DNA from: Paludibacteraceae bacterium
GTDB lineage: Bacteria > Bacteroidota > Bacteroidia > Bacteroidales > Paludibacteraceae
Assembly: GCA_017550335.1 (NCBI GenBank)
Contig: JAFZPM010000009.1
Location: forward strand, 62,001-126,000
Direction of reading: 5' to 3'
DNA length: 64,000 bases
Shown: in pieces, positions 41,008 to 48,558 of the stretch
Numbering within the stretch: the first letter of the stretch is position 1
How the letters are laid out: each line of letters begins with the position of its first letter
Translations under genes and position numbers: made by a program
The notes under the pieces: model-generated
Told to the model about the DNA's origin: nothing
Databases searched by the model: none
What the model saw: the letters and a program-made list of their open reading frames with translations, nothing else

Positions 41008-42009
41008 TTATTCAGCTTTTCCGTTAGATCCAAGCACGTTGATGATCTTGTGCATGTACATCTTCTTCATGTTGTCACGAGCAGGACCGAGGTACTTACG
41101 AGGGTCGAACTCACCTGGCTTCTCAGCGAAGGTTTGACGGATAGCAGCCGTCATAGCCAAACGAGAGTCAGAGTCGATGTTGATCTTGCAAACGGCTGAC
41201 TTAGCAGCTTGACGCAATTGCTCCTCAGGGATACCTACAGCGTCTGGCAACTTACCACCGAACTTGTTGATCGTGTCAACCTCGTCTTGAGGTACAGAAG
41301 AAGAACCGTGGAGTACGATAGGGAATCCAGGGAGTTTCTTCTCGATCTCTGCCAATACGTCGAATGCCAACGGAGGAGGAACCAGCTTGCCAGTCTTAGG
41401 GTCGCGGGTGCACTGCTCTGGTTTGAACTTGTAAGCACCGTGGGAAGTACCGATTGAGATAGCCAATGAATCAACGCCAGTCTTAGAAGTGAAGTCGATC
41501 ACCTCTTCTGGTTTGGTGTAGTGAGACTCCTCAGCTTGAACCTCGTCCTCAACACCTGCCAAGACACCCAACTCGCCCTCTACGGTAACACCGTGTTGGT
41601 GAGCGTACTCGCATACCTTCTTCGTCAATGCAACGTTCTCATCGTAAGGAAGAGAAGAACCGTCGATCATGACTGAAGAGAAGCCCATGTCCACGCAGCT
41701 CTTGCAAAGCTCGAAAGAGTCACCGTGATCCAAGTGGAGGCAAATCTGTGGCTTAGCCCAGCCCAACTCCTTTGCGTACTCTACAGCACCCTCTGCCATG
41801 TAACGAAGCAATGTTTGGTTTGCGTAGTTACGTGCACCTTTGGATACTTGGAGGATTACAGGAGACTTAGTTTCTGCTGCAGCCATGATGATGGCTTGCA
41901 ATTGCTCCATGTTGTTGAAGTTGAATGCAGGGACTGCATAACCTCCCTTTACTGCTTTGGCAAACATATCCTTCGTGTTTACCAAGCCAAGATCTTTGTA
42001 ATTAACCAT
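41008..42009 (-). CDS. fba: Class II fructose-bisphosphate aldolase
   Basis: Zinc-dependent aldolase of glycolysis and gluconeogenesis, about 333 residues. Metal and active-site blocks: ICLHLDHGDSFELCKSCVDMGFSSVMIDGS (His-x-Asp-His near residue 90), EGELGVLAGVEDEV (Glu), GTSHGAYKF (His) and LHGSSSVP (His), followed by KINIDSDSRLA. The start at 42009 (MVNYKDLG) is set by a -7 box at 42049-42056; the longer frame start at 42051 would lie inside that box. Codons are strongly biased, as expected for a highly expressed gene. Confidence 0.95.
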   Translation of the reverse strand: MVNYKDLGLVNTKDMFAKAVKGGYAVPAFNFNNMEQLQAIIMAAAETKSPVILQVSKGARNYANQTLLRYMAEGAVEYAKELGWAKPQICLHLDHGDSFELCKSCVDMGFSSVMIDGSSLPYDENVALTKKVCEYAHQHGVTVEGELGVLAGVEDEVQAEESHYTKPEEVIDFTSKTGVDSLAISIGTSHGAYKFKPEQCTRDPKTGKLVPPPLAFDVLAEIEKKLPGFPIVLHGSSSVPQDEVDTINKFGGKLPDAVGIPEEQLRQAAKSAVCKINIDSDSRLAMTAAIRQTFAEKPGEFDPRKYLGPARDNMKKMYMHKIINVLGSNGKAE

Positions 42010-42048
42010 TCTACTTGTATTTAGAAAATTAAAAATTTTTCGCGACCG

Positions 42049-42056
42049 CAAATATA
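42049..42056 (-). promoter_or_regulatory. fba -7 box
   Basis: TATATTTG on the minus strand, 39 bases before the fba start. It fixes the start at 42009. Confidence 0.65.
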
Positions 42057-42150
42057 GAAAAAAGAATTAAGAATTAAGAATGAAGAGTTAAGAATTATTG
42101 AGGATGGGGCATGGTGGTTTCATTTGTTATCCTGAATGCATCATTCATTT

Positions 42151-42182
42151 GCTATTTGACAATTTAGCAATTTACGATTTAG
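42151..42182 (-). repeat. 22-bp repeat, locus C (minus strand)
   Basis: The reverse complement reads CCTAAATCGTAAATTGCTAAA followed by a degraded second unit, matching the 22-bp family. Confidence 0.5.
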
Positions 42183-42269
42183 GTGTGGGCCGGAATATTG
42201 TTTCGGGGGATTTTGTCGCCGTCTTCGGTTCCGCAATGCGTTGCGTTTCCGGTTCCGTTATGCGTTATT

Positions 42270-42297
42270 GTAGAGACGCAATGCATTGCGTCTCTAC
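42270..42297. repeat. Perfect 28-bp palindrome
   Basis: The half-site GTAGAGACGCAATG is followed directly by its exact reverse complement. REP-like; no T-run follows on either strand. Confidence 0.8.
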
Positions 42298-42357
42298 GGG
42301 CGGTGTCCGATTGGCGAACGGCAGGATGTTGTGGGTTGGGAACGGTTCAAAAAAATA

Positions 42358-42383
42358 TGGAGACGCACGGCCGTGCGTCTCCA
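42358..42383. repeat. Perfect 26-bp palindrome
   Basis: The half-site TGGAGACGCACGG is followed directly by its exact reverse complement. It shares the GAGACGC core with the palindrome 60 bases to the left. Confidence 0.8.
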
Positions 42384-42480
42384 CAAATCGTGGATTGTCT
42401 CCCGAATAATGATTAATACCTATTTGTTTACCGATTTGTTGCGGATTTATCCCTCGCATAAACCCTGTTGGTTGGGTCTC

Positions 42481-42927
42481 CTAAAAAGGGAATTCGTCCG
42501 TGGAATTCTCTACGGGAGGTGGGGGAGTCTCCACTGCGGTGTTGGCTGCGGATGGCGTGGTGGCGAGCGGTGCGACACCACCTTCTGGTTTTTTCCCTAA
42601 CAGCTGTATTTCGTCAGCGTAGATCTCTGTGGTGTAACGGGTTACGCCTCCATTCTTCTCGTCCACCCATGAGCGGGTCCTGATTTTCCCTTCCACGTAG
42701 ATGGAGGTGCCTTTCCTGATATAATTCTCCGCCAGTTTGGCTAATCCTCTCCATGCGACGATGTTGTGCCACTCCGTCCTTTCGGGAATCACTTGTCCCG
42801 AGGCCGTCGTATATCCCCTCTCCGTGGTGGCTAGGGTGAAATTGGCTACTGCCACGTCTTTGTCCACGTAGCGTACTTCGGGGTCTCTCCCCACATTTCC
42901 GATCAAAATCACTTTGTTAACAGACAT
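42481..42927 (-). CDS. ssb: Single-stranded DNA-binding protein
   Basis: A 148-residue SSB: VNKVILIGNVGRDPEVRYVDKDVAVANFTLATTE opens the OB-fold, with EWHNIVAWRGLAKLAENYIRKGTSIYVEGKIRTRSW in the middle. A flexible Pro/Thr/Ala tail ends in DEFPF, the acidic/hydrophobic tip that recruits partner proteins. It coats single-stranded DNA in replication and repair. A TACATTTG box lies at 42985-42992. Divergent from dnaN. Confidence 0.95.
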   Translation of the reverse strand: MSVNKVILIGNVGRDPEVRYVDKDVAVANFTLATTERGYTTASGQVIPERTEWHNIVAWRGLAKLAENYIRKGTSIYVEGKIRTRSWVDEKNGGVTRYTTEIYADEIQLLGKKPEGGVAPLATTPSAANTAVETPPPPVENSTDEFPF

Positions 42928-42984
42928 AGATTTAATTTTTTTTAAAATTACTTCGTTAAAACTTTATGTTAATTCACTCGAGTG

Positions 42985-42992
42985 CAAATGTA
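42985..42992 (-). promoter_or_regulatory. ssb -7 box
   Basis: TACATTTG on the minus strand, 57 bases before ssb. The spacer region is all A/T with no clear TTTG. Confidence 0.45.
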
Positions 42993-43145
42993 AACTTTTT
43001 TTTCATAATAAAAAATTATATTGCATAAAAATTACACAAAATAATAGATGTGAATCGTGAAACGGACTATGTATCCGCGACGATCGGATTTGCTTGCGAG
43101 AAGTTTTTTTTAACTTTTAATTTTTAACTCTTAACGCTTAATTTA

Positions 43146-43153
43146 TATCTTTG
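43146..43153 (+). promoter_or_regulatory. dnaN -7 box
   Basis: TATCTTTG, a perfect TAnnTTTG match, 36 bases before dnaN. No -33 TTTG is seen in the A/T-rich stretch before it. Confidence 0.55.
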
Positions 43154-43189
43154 CGGATAATAAATTGATTTAACAAAATACATATTAAT

Positions 43190-44314
43190 ATGAAATTCAC
43201 TGTTTCAAGTTCAGTCTTATCGGCTCATCTTCAGACGATTAGTCGCGTCATTAATCCTAAAAGTCCGTTGCCTATCCTTGATAAGTTCCTTTTCACGTTG
43301 GAAGGGAAACGACTCACGTTGACGGCGGCCGACATGGAATCCATGATGCAGACGCATATCGAATTGGAGGATGTCGAGGGGTCTGGCTCTGTCGCATTAG
43401 GTTCTAAACTCCTTTTGGATACCTTGAAGGAGTTCGGTGACATGCCTTTGTCGTTCAATGTGGAGGAGGGAACGCTCGCCACTACTATCAAGTCTGATTC
43501 GGGTGTCTACAACCTGGTGGCGGAGGATGGCGCCGAGTACCCTAAGATGCGCACGATCGCGGATGATTCTAACACCCTCAACATCTCCACGGAGGTCCTG
43601 AACTTGGGTCTGAACAGTACGGTATTTGCTACCGCTGACGACGAGAACCGCCCTGCGATGAATGGTATATTCTTCGACATCACCATGAACGATGTCACCT
43701 TCGTGGGTTCCGACGCCCAGAAACTCTCTTGCCTGCGTACCATCTCGGCCCGCGGCGAGAACGATTGCAGCTTCATCCTGCCGAAGAAGCCGACGAACCT
43801 CCTGCGCGCCATCCTCTCTAAGGTGGGTGGAAACCTGGAGATCAAGTTCGACGCTAAGAACGCATTGTTCAATTTCGACAACTACGTGATGGTTTGCCGC
43901 CTCCAGGAGGGCAAATATCCAAACTATAACTCGGTAATCCCTCAGAACAACCCGTATAAGGTGACGGTGGACCGTGTCTCTTTGATGAACTCATTGCGCC
44001 GTATCTCCATCTTCTCCAACCAGGCGTTGAACCTCGTCAAGGTGGAGCTCTTCCCGAACAAGATGACTATCTCGGCTCAGGATATCGACTTCTCCATCTC
44101 GGCTACCGAGGACCTCGTATGCAGCTATGACGGCGAACCGATGAGGATAGGCTTCAAGTCTTCCTTGCTGATCGAAATCCTCTCTAACCTCTCTTGCAAC
44201 GAGGTGGTCATCGAACTGGCTGACCCTTCCAAGGCGGGTCTGGTCGTTCCGCTGGAGCAGAAGGAAAACGAGGAGGTGCGCATGCTCATCATGCCTTTGA
44301 TGTTGAACGATTAA
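43190..44314 (+). CDS. dnaN: DNA polymerase III beta subunit (sliding clamp)
   Basis: A 374-residue clamp. The opening MKFTVSSSVLSAHLQTISRVINPKSPLPILDKFLF, then ADMESMMQT, RPAMNGIFFDI, SDAQKLS and the terminal RMLIMPLM are DnaN features of three repeated domains. It tethers the replicative polymerase to DNA. A DnaQ-like exonuclease gene follows 79 bases later on the same strand. dnaA is not nearby, so this is not an oriC-type dnaA-dnaN arrangement. Confidence 0.96.
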   Translation: MKFTVSSSVLSAHLQTISRVINPKSPLPILDKFLFTLEGKRLTLTAADMESMMQTHIELEDVEGSGSVALGSKLLLDTLKEFGDMPLSFNVEEGTLATTIKSDSGVYNLVAEDGAEYPKMRTIADDSNTLNISTEVLNLGLNSTVFATADDENRPAMNGIFFDITMNDVTFVGSDAQKLSCLRTISARGENDCSFILPKKPTNLLRAILSKVGGNLEIKFDAKNALFNFDNYVMVCRLQEGKYPNYNSVIPQNNPYKVTVDRVSLMNSLRRISIFSNQALNLVKVELFPNKMTISAQDIDFSISATEDLVCSYDGEPMRIGFKSSLLIEILSNLSCNEVVIELADPSKAGLVVPLEQKENEEVRMLIMPLMLND

Positions 44315-44393
44315 CCATAAGGTGTTCATAATCATATAAGTAGAGGTGTGCCCTTGCGGTGCATCTCTCTTTTCATTTTTTTCGTGATATAAT

Positions 44394-45179
44394 ATGGAAC
44401 TGAATTTAAAGAAACCTATTGTCTTTTTTGACCTGGAGACTACGGGTCTGAATATCGCCAAGGATAGGATCATCGAGATATCCGCTATCAAAATCATGCC
44501 TAACGGTGACCAGGAGGTCAAGACCCGCCGTCTGAAGCCTGTCGACGGAATGGGTAACCAGATTCCTTTGCCTAAGGAGGTCTCCGACCTGACCCACATA
44601 CAAGACGCCGACCTGGCCGACAAGCCTACTTTCAAGCAGATCGCTAAGTCACTGGCGGATTGGCTGAGGGGCTGCGACTTGGGTGGATATAACTCCAACC
44701 GCTTCGATGTGCCTCTTCTGGCGGAGGAGTTCCTCCGTGCCGACGTGGACATCGACCTGCGGAAGAGCAAGTTCGTGGATGCGCAGGTCATCTTCAACAA
44801 GAAGGAGCAACGTACGCTGACCGCCGCCTACCGTTTCTACTGCGACAAGGACCTGGAGGGTGCGCATGGCGCTGAGGCGGACATCACCGCCACCTACGAG
44901 GTGCTCAAGGCGCAGCTCGACCGGTATCCGGACTTGCAGAACGACATAGACTTCTTGTCTGAATATTCCGCCCACAACAATAACGTCGATTTCGCGGGTC
45001 GTTTCATCTACAACGAGAAGATGGAGGAAATCGTCAATTTCGGCAAATACAAGGGTAGAAAGGTGGCGGAGGTCTTGCTGACCGACCCTGGGTATTACTC
45101 GTGGATGATGCAGGGGGATTTCACCCTGGATACGAAGCGTGTCCTGACCAACCTGAAGTTGAAATACGGAATCCGCTAA
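44394..45179 (+). CDS. DnaQ-like 3'-5' exonuclease with C-terminal DUF3820-like tail
   Basis: A 261-residue protein. Exonuclease motifs of the DEDD class: IVFFDLETTGLNIAKDRIIEISAI (Exo I, Asp/Glu), GYNSNRFDVPLLAEEF (Exo II) and HGAEADITATYEV (Exo III, Asp). The last 50 residues (NFGKYKGRKVAEVLLTDPGYYSWMMQGDF) match a small domain (DUF3820 type) often fused to such exonucleases in Bacteroidota. Probably a proofreading or repair exonuclease. It starts an apparent run exonuclease, methyltransferase and mutY with gaps of 3 and 1 bases. Confidence 0.9.
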   Translation: MELNLKKPIVFFDLETTGLNIAKDRIIEISAIKIMPNGDQEVKTRRLKPVDGMGNQIPLPKEVSDLTHIQDADLADKPTFKQIAKSLADWLRGCDLGGYNSNRFDVPLLAEEFLRADVDIDLRKSKFVDAQVIFNKKEQRTLTAAYRFYCDKDLEGAHGAEADITATYEVLKAQLDRYPDLQNDIDFLSEYSAHNNNVDFAGRFIYNEKMEEIVNFGKYKGRKVAEVLLTDPGYYSWMMQGDFTLDTKRVLTNLKLKYGIR

Positions 45180-45182
45180 TCG

Positions 45183-45896
45183 ATGTCGAATCCCTATTTC
45201 CGGTTCAAACAATTCACGGTATTCCAAGACCGCTGTGCGATGAAGGTGGGCACCGATGGTGTGCTGCTGGGCGCATGGTGCGGATTGGAGGGTGCCGCCT
45301 CCGTGCTGGACATCGGCACGGGTACGGGCCTGATCGCCCTGATGGCGGCGCAACGCTCGTCCGCCGAGGTCGTGGGCGTTGAACTGGATACCGAGGCCGC
45401 CACACAGGCGGTGGAGAACGTGGAGCGCTCTCCTTGGAAGGATAGGGTCTCTATTGTATGCTCCGCCATTCAGGCGTACGCCTCCTCGTCGGGGCGTCGG
45501 TTCGATCGGGTGGTGAGCAATCCGCCTTACTTCGTGGACTCGCAGAAATCGCCCGTGGCGGGACGTTCGATGGCCCGTCATGCGGATGTGTTGCCGTATG
45601 ATGAATTGCTCTCCTCGGTGGTCTCGTTGATGACGCCGGAGGGTCGCTTCTCGGTGATCATCCCCACGCTGGACTTCCCCCGCTTGGAGGGCTTGGCGCA
45701 GGCGCAGTGCCTCTACTGCGTGCGCCGCACGGATGTCTATTCGACCCCCTCTTCGCCTTCGAAGCGTGTCATGGCGGAGTTCTCGCTCACGGAGGGGAGA
45801 TGCGCCTGCGATGAACTGGTGATCGAGGATGGCGGTCCGCTACACTACTCCGAAGCCTATAGGGCGCTCACCTCTGATTTTTACTTGAATATGTGA
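45183..45896 (+). CDS. tRNA1(Val) adenine-37 N6-methyltransferase (TrmN6/YfiC type)
   Basis: A 237-residue Rossmann methyltransferase. YFRFKQFTVFQDRCAMKVGTDGVLLGAW is the family's N-terminal signature, VLDIGTGTGLIALMAAQR is the SAM-binding loop, VGVEL lies next, and the N6-adenine motif is NPPY in VVSNPPYFVDSQ. It methylates A37 of tRNA1(Val). It lies 3 bases after the exonuclease and 1 base before mutY, so the three form an operon. Confidence 0.93.
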   Translation: MSNPYFRFKQFTVFQDRCAMKVGTDGVLLGAWCGLEGAASVLDIGTGTGLIALMAAQRSSAEVVGVELDTEAATQAVENVERSPWKDRVSIVCSAIQAYASSSGRRFDRVVSNPPYFVDSQKSPVAGRSMARHADVLPYDELLSSVVSLMTPEGRFSVIIPTLDFPRLEGLAQAQCLYCVRRTDVYSTPSSPSKRVMAEFSLTEGRCACDELVIEDGGPLHYSEAYRALTSDFYLNM

Positions 45897-45897
45897 T

Positions 45898-46938
45898 ATG
45901 GACTTCTCCCATGAATTGATAAGCTGGTACCAGCGGAATGGCCGCGATTTGCCTTGGCGGCAGACACGTGACCCCTACGCCATTTGGGTCTCCGAGATCA
46001 TACTGCAGCAGACCCGTGTGGTGCAGGGCATGGCCTACTACCTGCGGTTCATGGAGCGCTTCCCGGACGTGGTCTCCTTGGCCTCCGCCTCGGAGGATGA
46101 GGTGCTGAAGATGTGGCAAGGCTTGGGATATTACAGCCGAGCCCGTAATATGCGGGAAGCCGCCCGTCAGGTGGTGGAACGCTTCGGAGGAGTTTTCCCG
46201 AAAGAATACGAGGAGGTGCGTTCGTTGAAGGGTGTCGGCGACTACACGGCCGCCGCCATCTGCTCGTTCGCCTACGATCTGCCTTACCCTGCGGTGGATG
46301 GCAACGCCTACCGCTTGCTGTCACGTTTCTTCCGTGTGGAGGAGCCCATCGACACGCCGCAAGGCAAGCGCCTCTTCACGCAGCTGTCGTTGGAGGTGAT
46401 GGATAAGGGACGTCCCGCATTGTACAACCAGGCGGTGATGGACCTTGGGGCGACGATCTGCTTGCCCGCCGCACCTAACTGTGAAATTTGTCCGCTAAAG
46501 GCAGGCTGTGCCATGGCAGGCTTGACGGAGGCGGTGGAGTACCCGAAGAAGGCGAAGAGGATGGTGCAACGAGACCGTTACTTCGTCTATCTGGCGGTGG
46601 AGGATGGCACGAAGACCTATCTGCGCCGCAGGGAAGGAAAGGATATATGGAAAGGATTGTACGAATACCCTATGGTGGAACTCCCCGCACCTCTGTCCGA
46701 GAGCGCGGATAGTGATTGGATGAAGCCTTTGGAGCAGGATTTCTCGGAACTGCATATCATCGGCGCGCCTGTGATGAAGAAGCATGTGTTGACCCACCAG
46801 AACATCCATGCCGCCTTCCTCCGAGCGAAGGGACATTTTTTGCGCAGGAGGGATTCTGCCTACATCGAGGTGGAGAAGAATCGGCTGGGAGAGTATGCGG
46901 TGTCCAGGCTGATGGAGAAGTTCCTTTTGTCGGAATGA
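45898..46938 (+). CDS. mutY: A/G-specific adenine glycosylase
   Basis: A 346-residue DNA repair glycosylase that removes adenine opposite 8-oxoguanine. DLPWRQTRDPYAIWVSEIILQQTRV (catalytic Glu) opens it. The helix-hairpin-helix and catalytic Asp lie in LKGVGDYTAAAICSFAYDLPYPAVDGNAYR. The [4Fe-4S] ligands are CLPAAPNCEICPLKAGC (C-x6-C-x2-C-x5-C). The C-terminal NUDIX-like domain that reads 8-oxoG is present (RDRYFVYLAVEDGTKTYLRR). Last gene of the exonuclease/methyltransferase/mutY run. Confidence 0.96.
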   Translation: MDFSHELISWYQRNGRDLPWRQTRDPYAIWVSEIILQQTRVVQGMAYYLRFMERFPDVVSLASASEDEVLKMWQGLGYYSRARNMREAARQVVERFGGVFPKEYEEVRSLKGVGDYTAAAICSFAYDLPYPAVDGNAYRLLSRFFRVEEPIDTPQGKRLFTQLSLEVMDKGRPALYNQAVMDLGATICLPAAPNCEICPLKAGCAMAGLTEAVEYPKKAKRMVQRDRYFVYLAVEDGTKTYLRRREGKDIWKGLYEYPMVELPAPLSESADSDWMKPLEQDFSELHIIGAPVMKKHVLTHQNIHAAFLRAKGHFLRRRDSAYIEVEKNRLGEYAVSRLMEKFLLSE

Positions 46939-46995
46939 ATATTATGATATATTTGTTCCACATCATATCGTAACAAACTAATATCTATAGATCTT

Positions 46996-48492
46996 ATGGC
47001 AAGAAAAATTCTTTTAGCATTGGGGTTGGCATTGTTTTCTCCCATGGTCACCTTGGCGGTGGATGATATGTTCGATGTAGTCTGGGGGTTGTTTAGAAAG
47101 GATAAGGGGGAGGCTAACGATTTGGAAAGAGCCGAATGTTACGGAAACGTGCGTAGTGTCAGTGAGTATAAGACAAAAAAAACAGAGGATGGGAAGTATG
47201 TGAAAGGAGACTTCGTATGCACTTATGTGTTTGACAAGCAAAAACGGGTTATTGAGTATATAAGAGATCGCGAAAAGTATACGTTTAGCTATAATTCCCT
47301 AGGCCATTGCGTGGAAAGAAAGGAATTTTATCTTGGTGATGAGCAAAAGCTGGAATCCCGAAGAATCCGGCGCTATAATGCTCAGGGAAATCTTCTGACG
47401 GATAGGAGTTACCGACGCAATGCACTAAAAGAAGAGCGAAGGAATATATATGATAAAGCCAACAGACTGGTTTGTTCTACTAAGATCTACGATGGGGAGT
47501 TATCCAAAGTGCTGCACATAACATACGATAAGAAGGGGAATATAGTGGACTCCTCGGAATACGTCAAAGAAAGGGATTCTATGGTGCTTGATGCCTATAC
47601 CCGAAAAGAATATGACGGCGAAGGGAAACTTCTGAGCATGGAGAAGAAACATACATACTACACTACCCGTGAGGTCTATTCCTACGATGAAGCGGGACGA
47701 TTGGAGAAGATGAGTCGCAAGTCAATAGGAGGTATTAGTGGCTCTGATAGTATAACCTTCCACTATGGGAAGGATGGCCGTCTGTCCAGCATGGATTCTG
47801 CCTCATGCGGGAGAAACGGTATCTGTGGCGAGAATATCAGCACTTCCTATTACGATTCTTTGGGACGTAGAGTCTCTAAACGGTTAGGTGAATGGGTGGA
47901 TTCCACGGTTTATGATGCGAAGGGAAGGGTGGTGAGGATGTTTGGGTACAACCCTAAAACAGGCTATACTAGCGTTGGAACCAATATTTCATACGATCAG
48001 AAAGGGAATATAGCGGAGAAGATAGAACAGACAGGTCGTATGACAGGGGAAAAGTGGATTTATAAATACAAAAATGGATATGAAACAGAACGCATCCACT
48101 ATGTGAAGCAAGACGGGAAATATAGGAAACTGGTTGGAGAGAGAACCTTTCGGGTATATGAGGAGGATTCAGATATCTCAAGTGAGGAAACAGCTCCCGT
48201 TTACGAGTATGTGGATAAGCCATGGGCGGAGAGCAGAGTCGTAAAAAAATATGACAAGTGGGGGAATATAACCTATGGTGCCATCTATAGTGAAGGGAAA
48301 CTCTCTTCTCATTCGGTCTGCACGTACCAGGGGTTTCGTCGACCGTTAAAACTCATTTCGTACTATAACGGAGAGATCACTTCGACAACCGATTACAAAA
48401 CGGATAAATATGGCAATTTGTTGGAGATGCATACCTATGGCGGGTTTGGTGATGCTAGCTTAATAAAAGAGTACGAATATTATGACGAATAA
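46996..48492 (+). CDS. Secreted YD-repeat-like protein
   Basis: A 498-residue protein with a signal peptide (ILLALGLALFSPMVTLA). It holds at least eight YD/RHS-like repeats of about 20-40 residues, for example TYVFDKQKRVIEY, TFSYNSLGHCVER, NAQGNLLTD, TYDKKGNIVDSSEY, SYDEAGRLEKM, YDAKGRVVRMFGY, YDKWGNITYGA and DKYGNLLEMHTY. It lacks the Rhs core box and any toxin tip, so it is a stand-alone beta-stranded surface or periplasmic protein. A+T-richer than mutY before it. Function is unknown. It ends at a bidirectional terminator shared with the adhesin gene. Confidence 0.8.
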   Translation: MARKILLALGLALFSPMVTLAVDDMFDVVWGLFRKDKGEANDLERAECYGNVRSVSEYKTKKTEDGKYVKGDFVCTYVFDKQKRVIEYIRDREKYTFSYNSLGHCVERKEFYLGDEQKLESRRIRRYNAQGNLLTDRSYRRNALKEERRNIYDKANRLVCSTKIYDGELSKVLHITYDKKGNIVDSSEYVKERDSMVLDAYTRKEYDGEGKLLSMEKKHTYYTTREVYSYDEAGRLEKMSRKSIGGISGSDSITFHYGKDGRLSSMDSASCGRNGICGENISTSYYDSLGRRVSKRLGEWVDSTVYDAKGRVVRMFGYNPKTGYTSVGTNISYDQKGNIAEKIEQTGRMTGEKWIYKYKNGYETERIHYVKQDGKYRKLVGERTFRVYEEDSDISSEETAPVYEYVDKPWAESRVVKKYDKWGNITYGAIYSEGKLSSHSVCTYQGFRRPLKLISYYNGEITSTTDYKTDKYGNLLEMHTYGGFGDASLIKEYEYYDE

Positions 48493-48498
48493 AAATAT

Positions 48499-48539
48499 TT
48501 TGGGGTGTTGTGGATCCATGAACCGCACAACACCCCAAA
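48499..48539. terminator. Bidirectional terminator between convergent genes
   Basis: A fourteen-base-pair stem TTTGGGGTGTTGTG/CACAACACCCCAAA, with TTTT after it on the plus strand and TTTTTA after it on the minus strand. Confidence 0.85.
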
Positions 48540-48558
48540 GTTTTCGAGGCGATAAACC

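Larger units (their letters stand above)
42057..42480. other. Repeat-rich intergenic region between fba and ssb
   Basis: It holds AAGAATTAAG-type low-complexity sequence (42061-42095), a minus-strand copy of the 22-bp repeat (42151-42182), imperfect CGCAATGCGTTGCG-like copies (42225-42265) and two perfect palindromes. No gene is supported. Confidence 0.6.
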
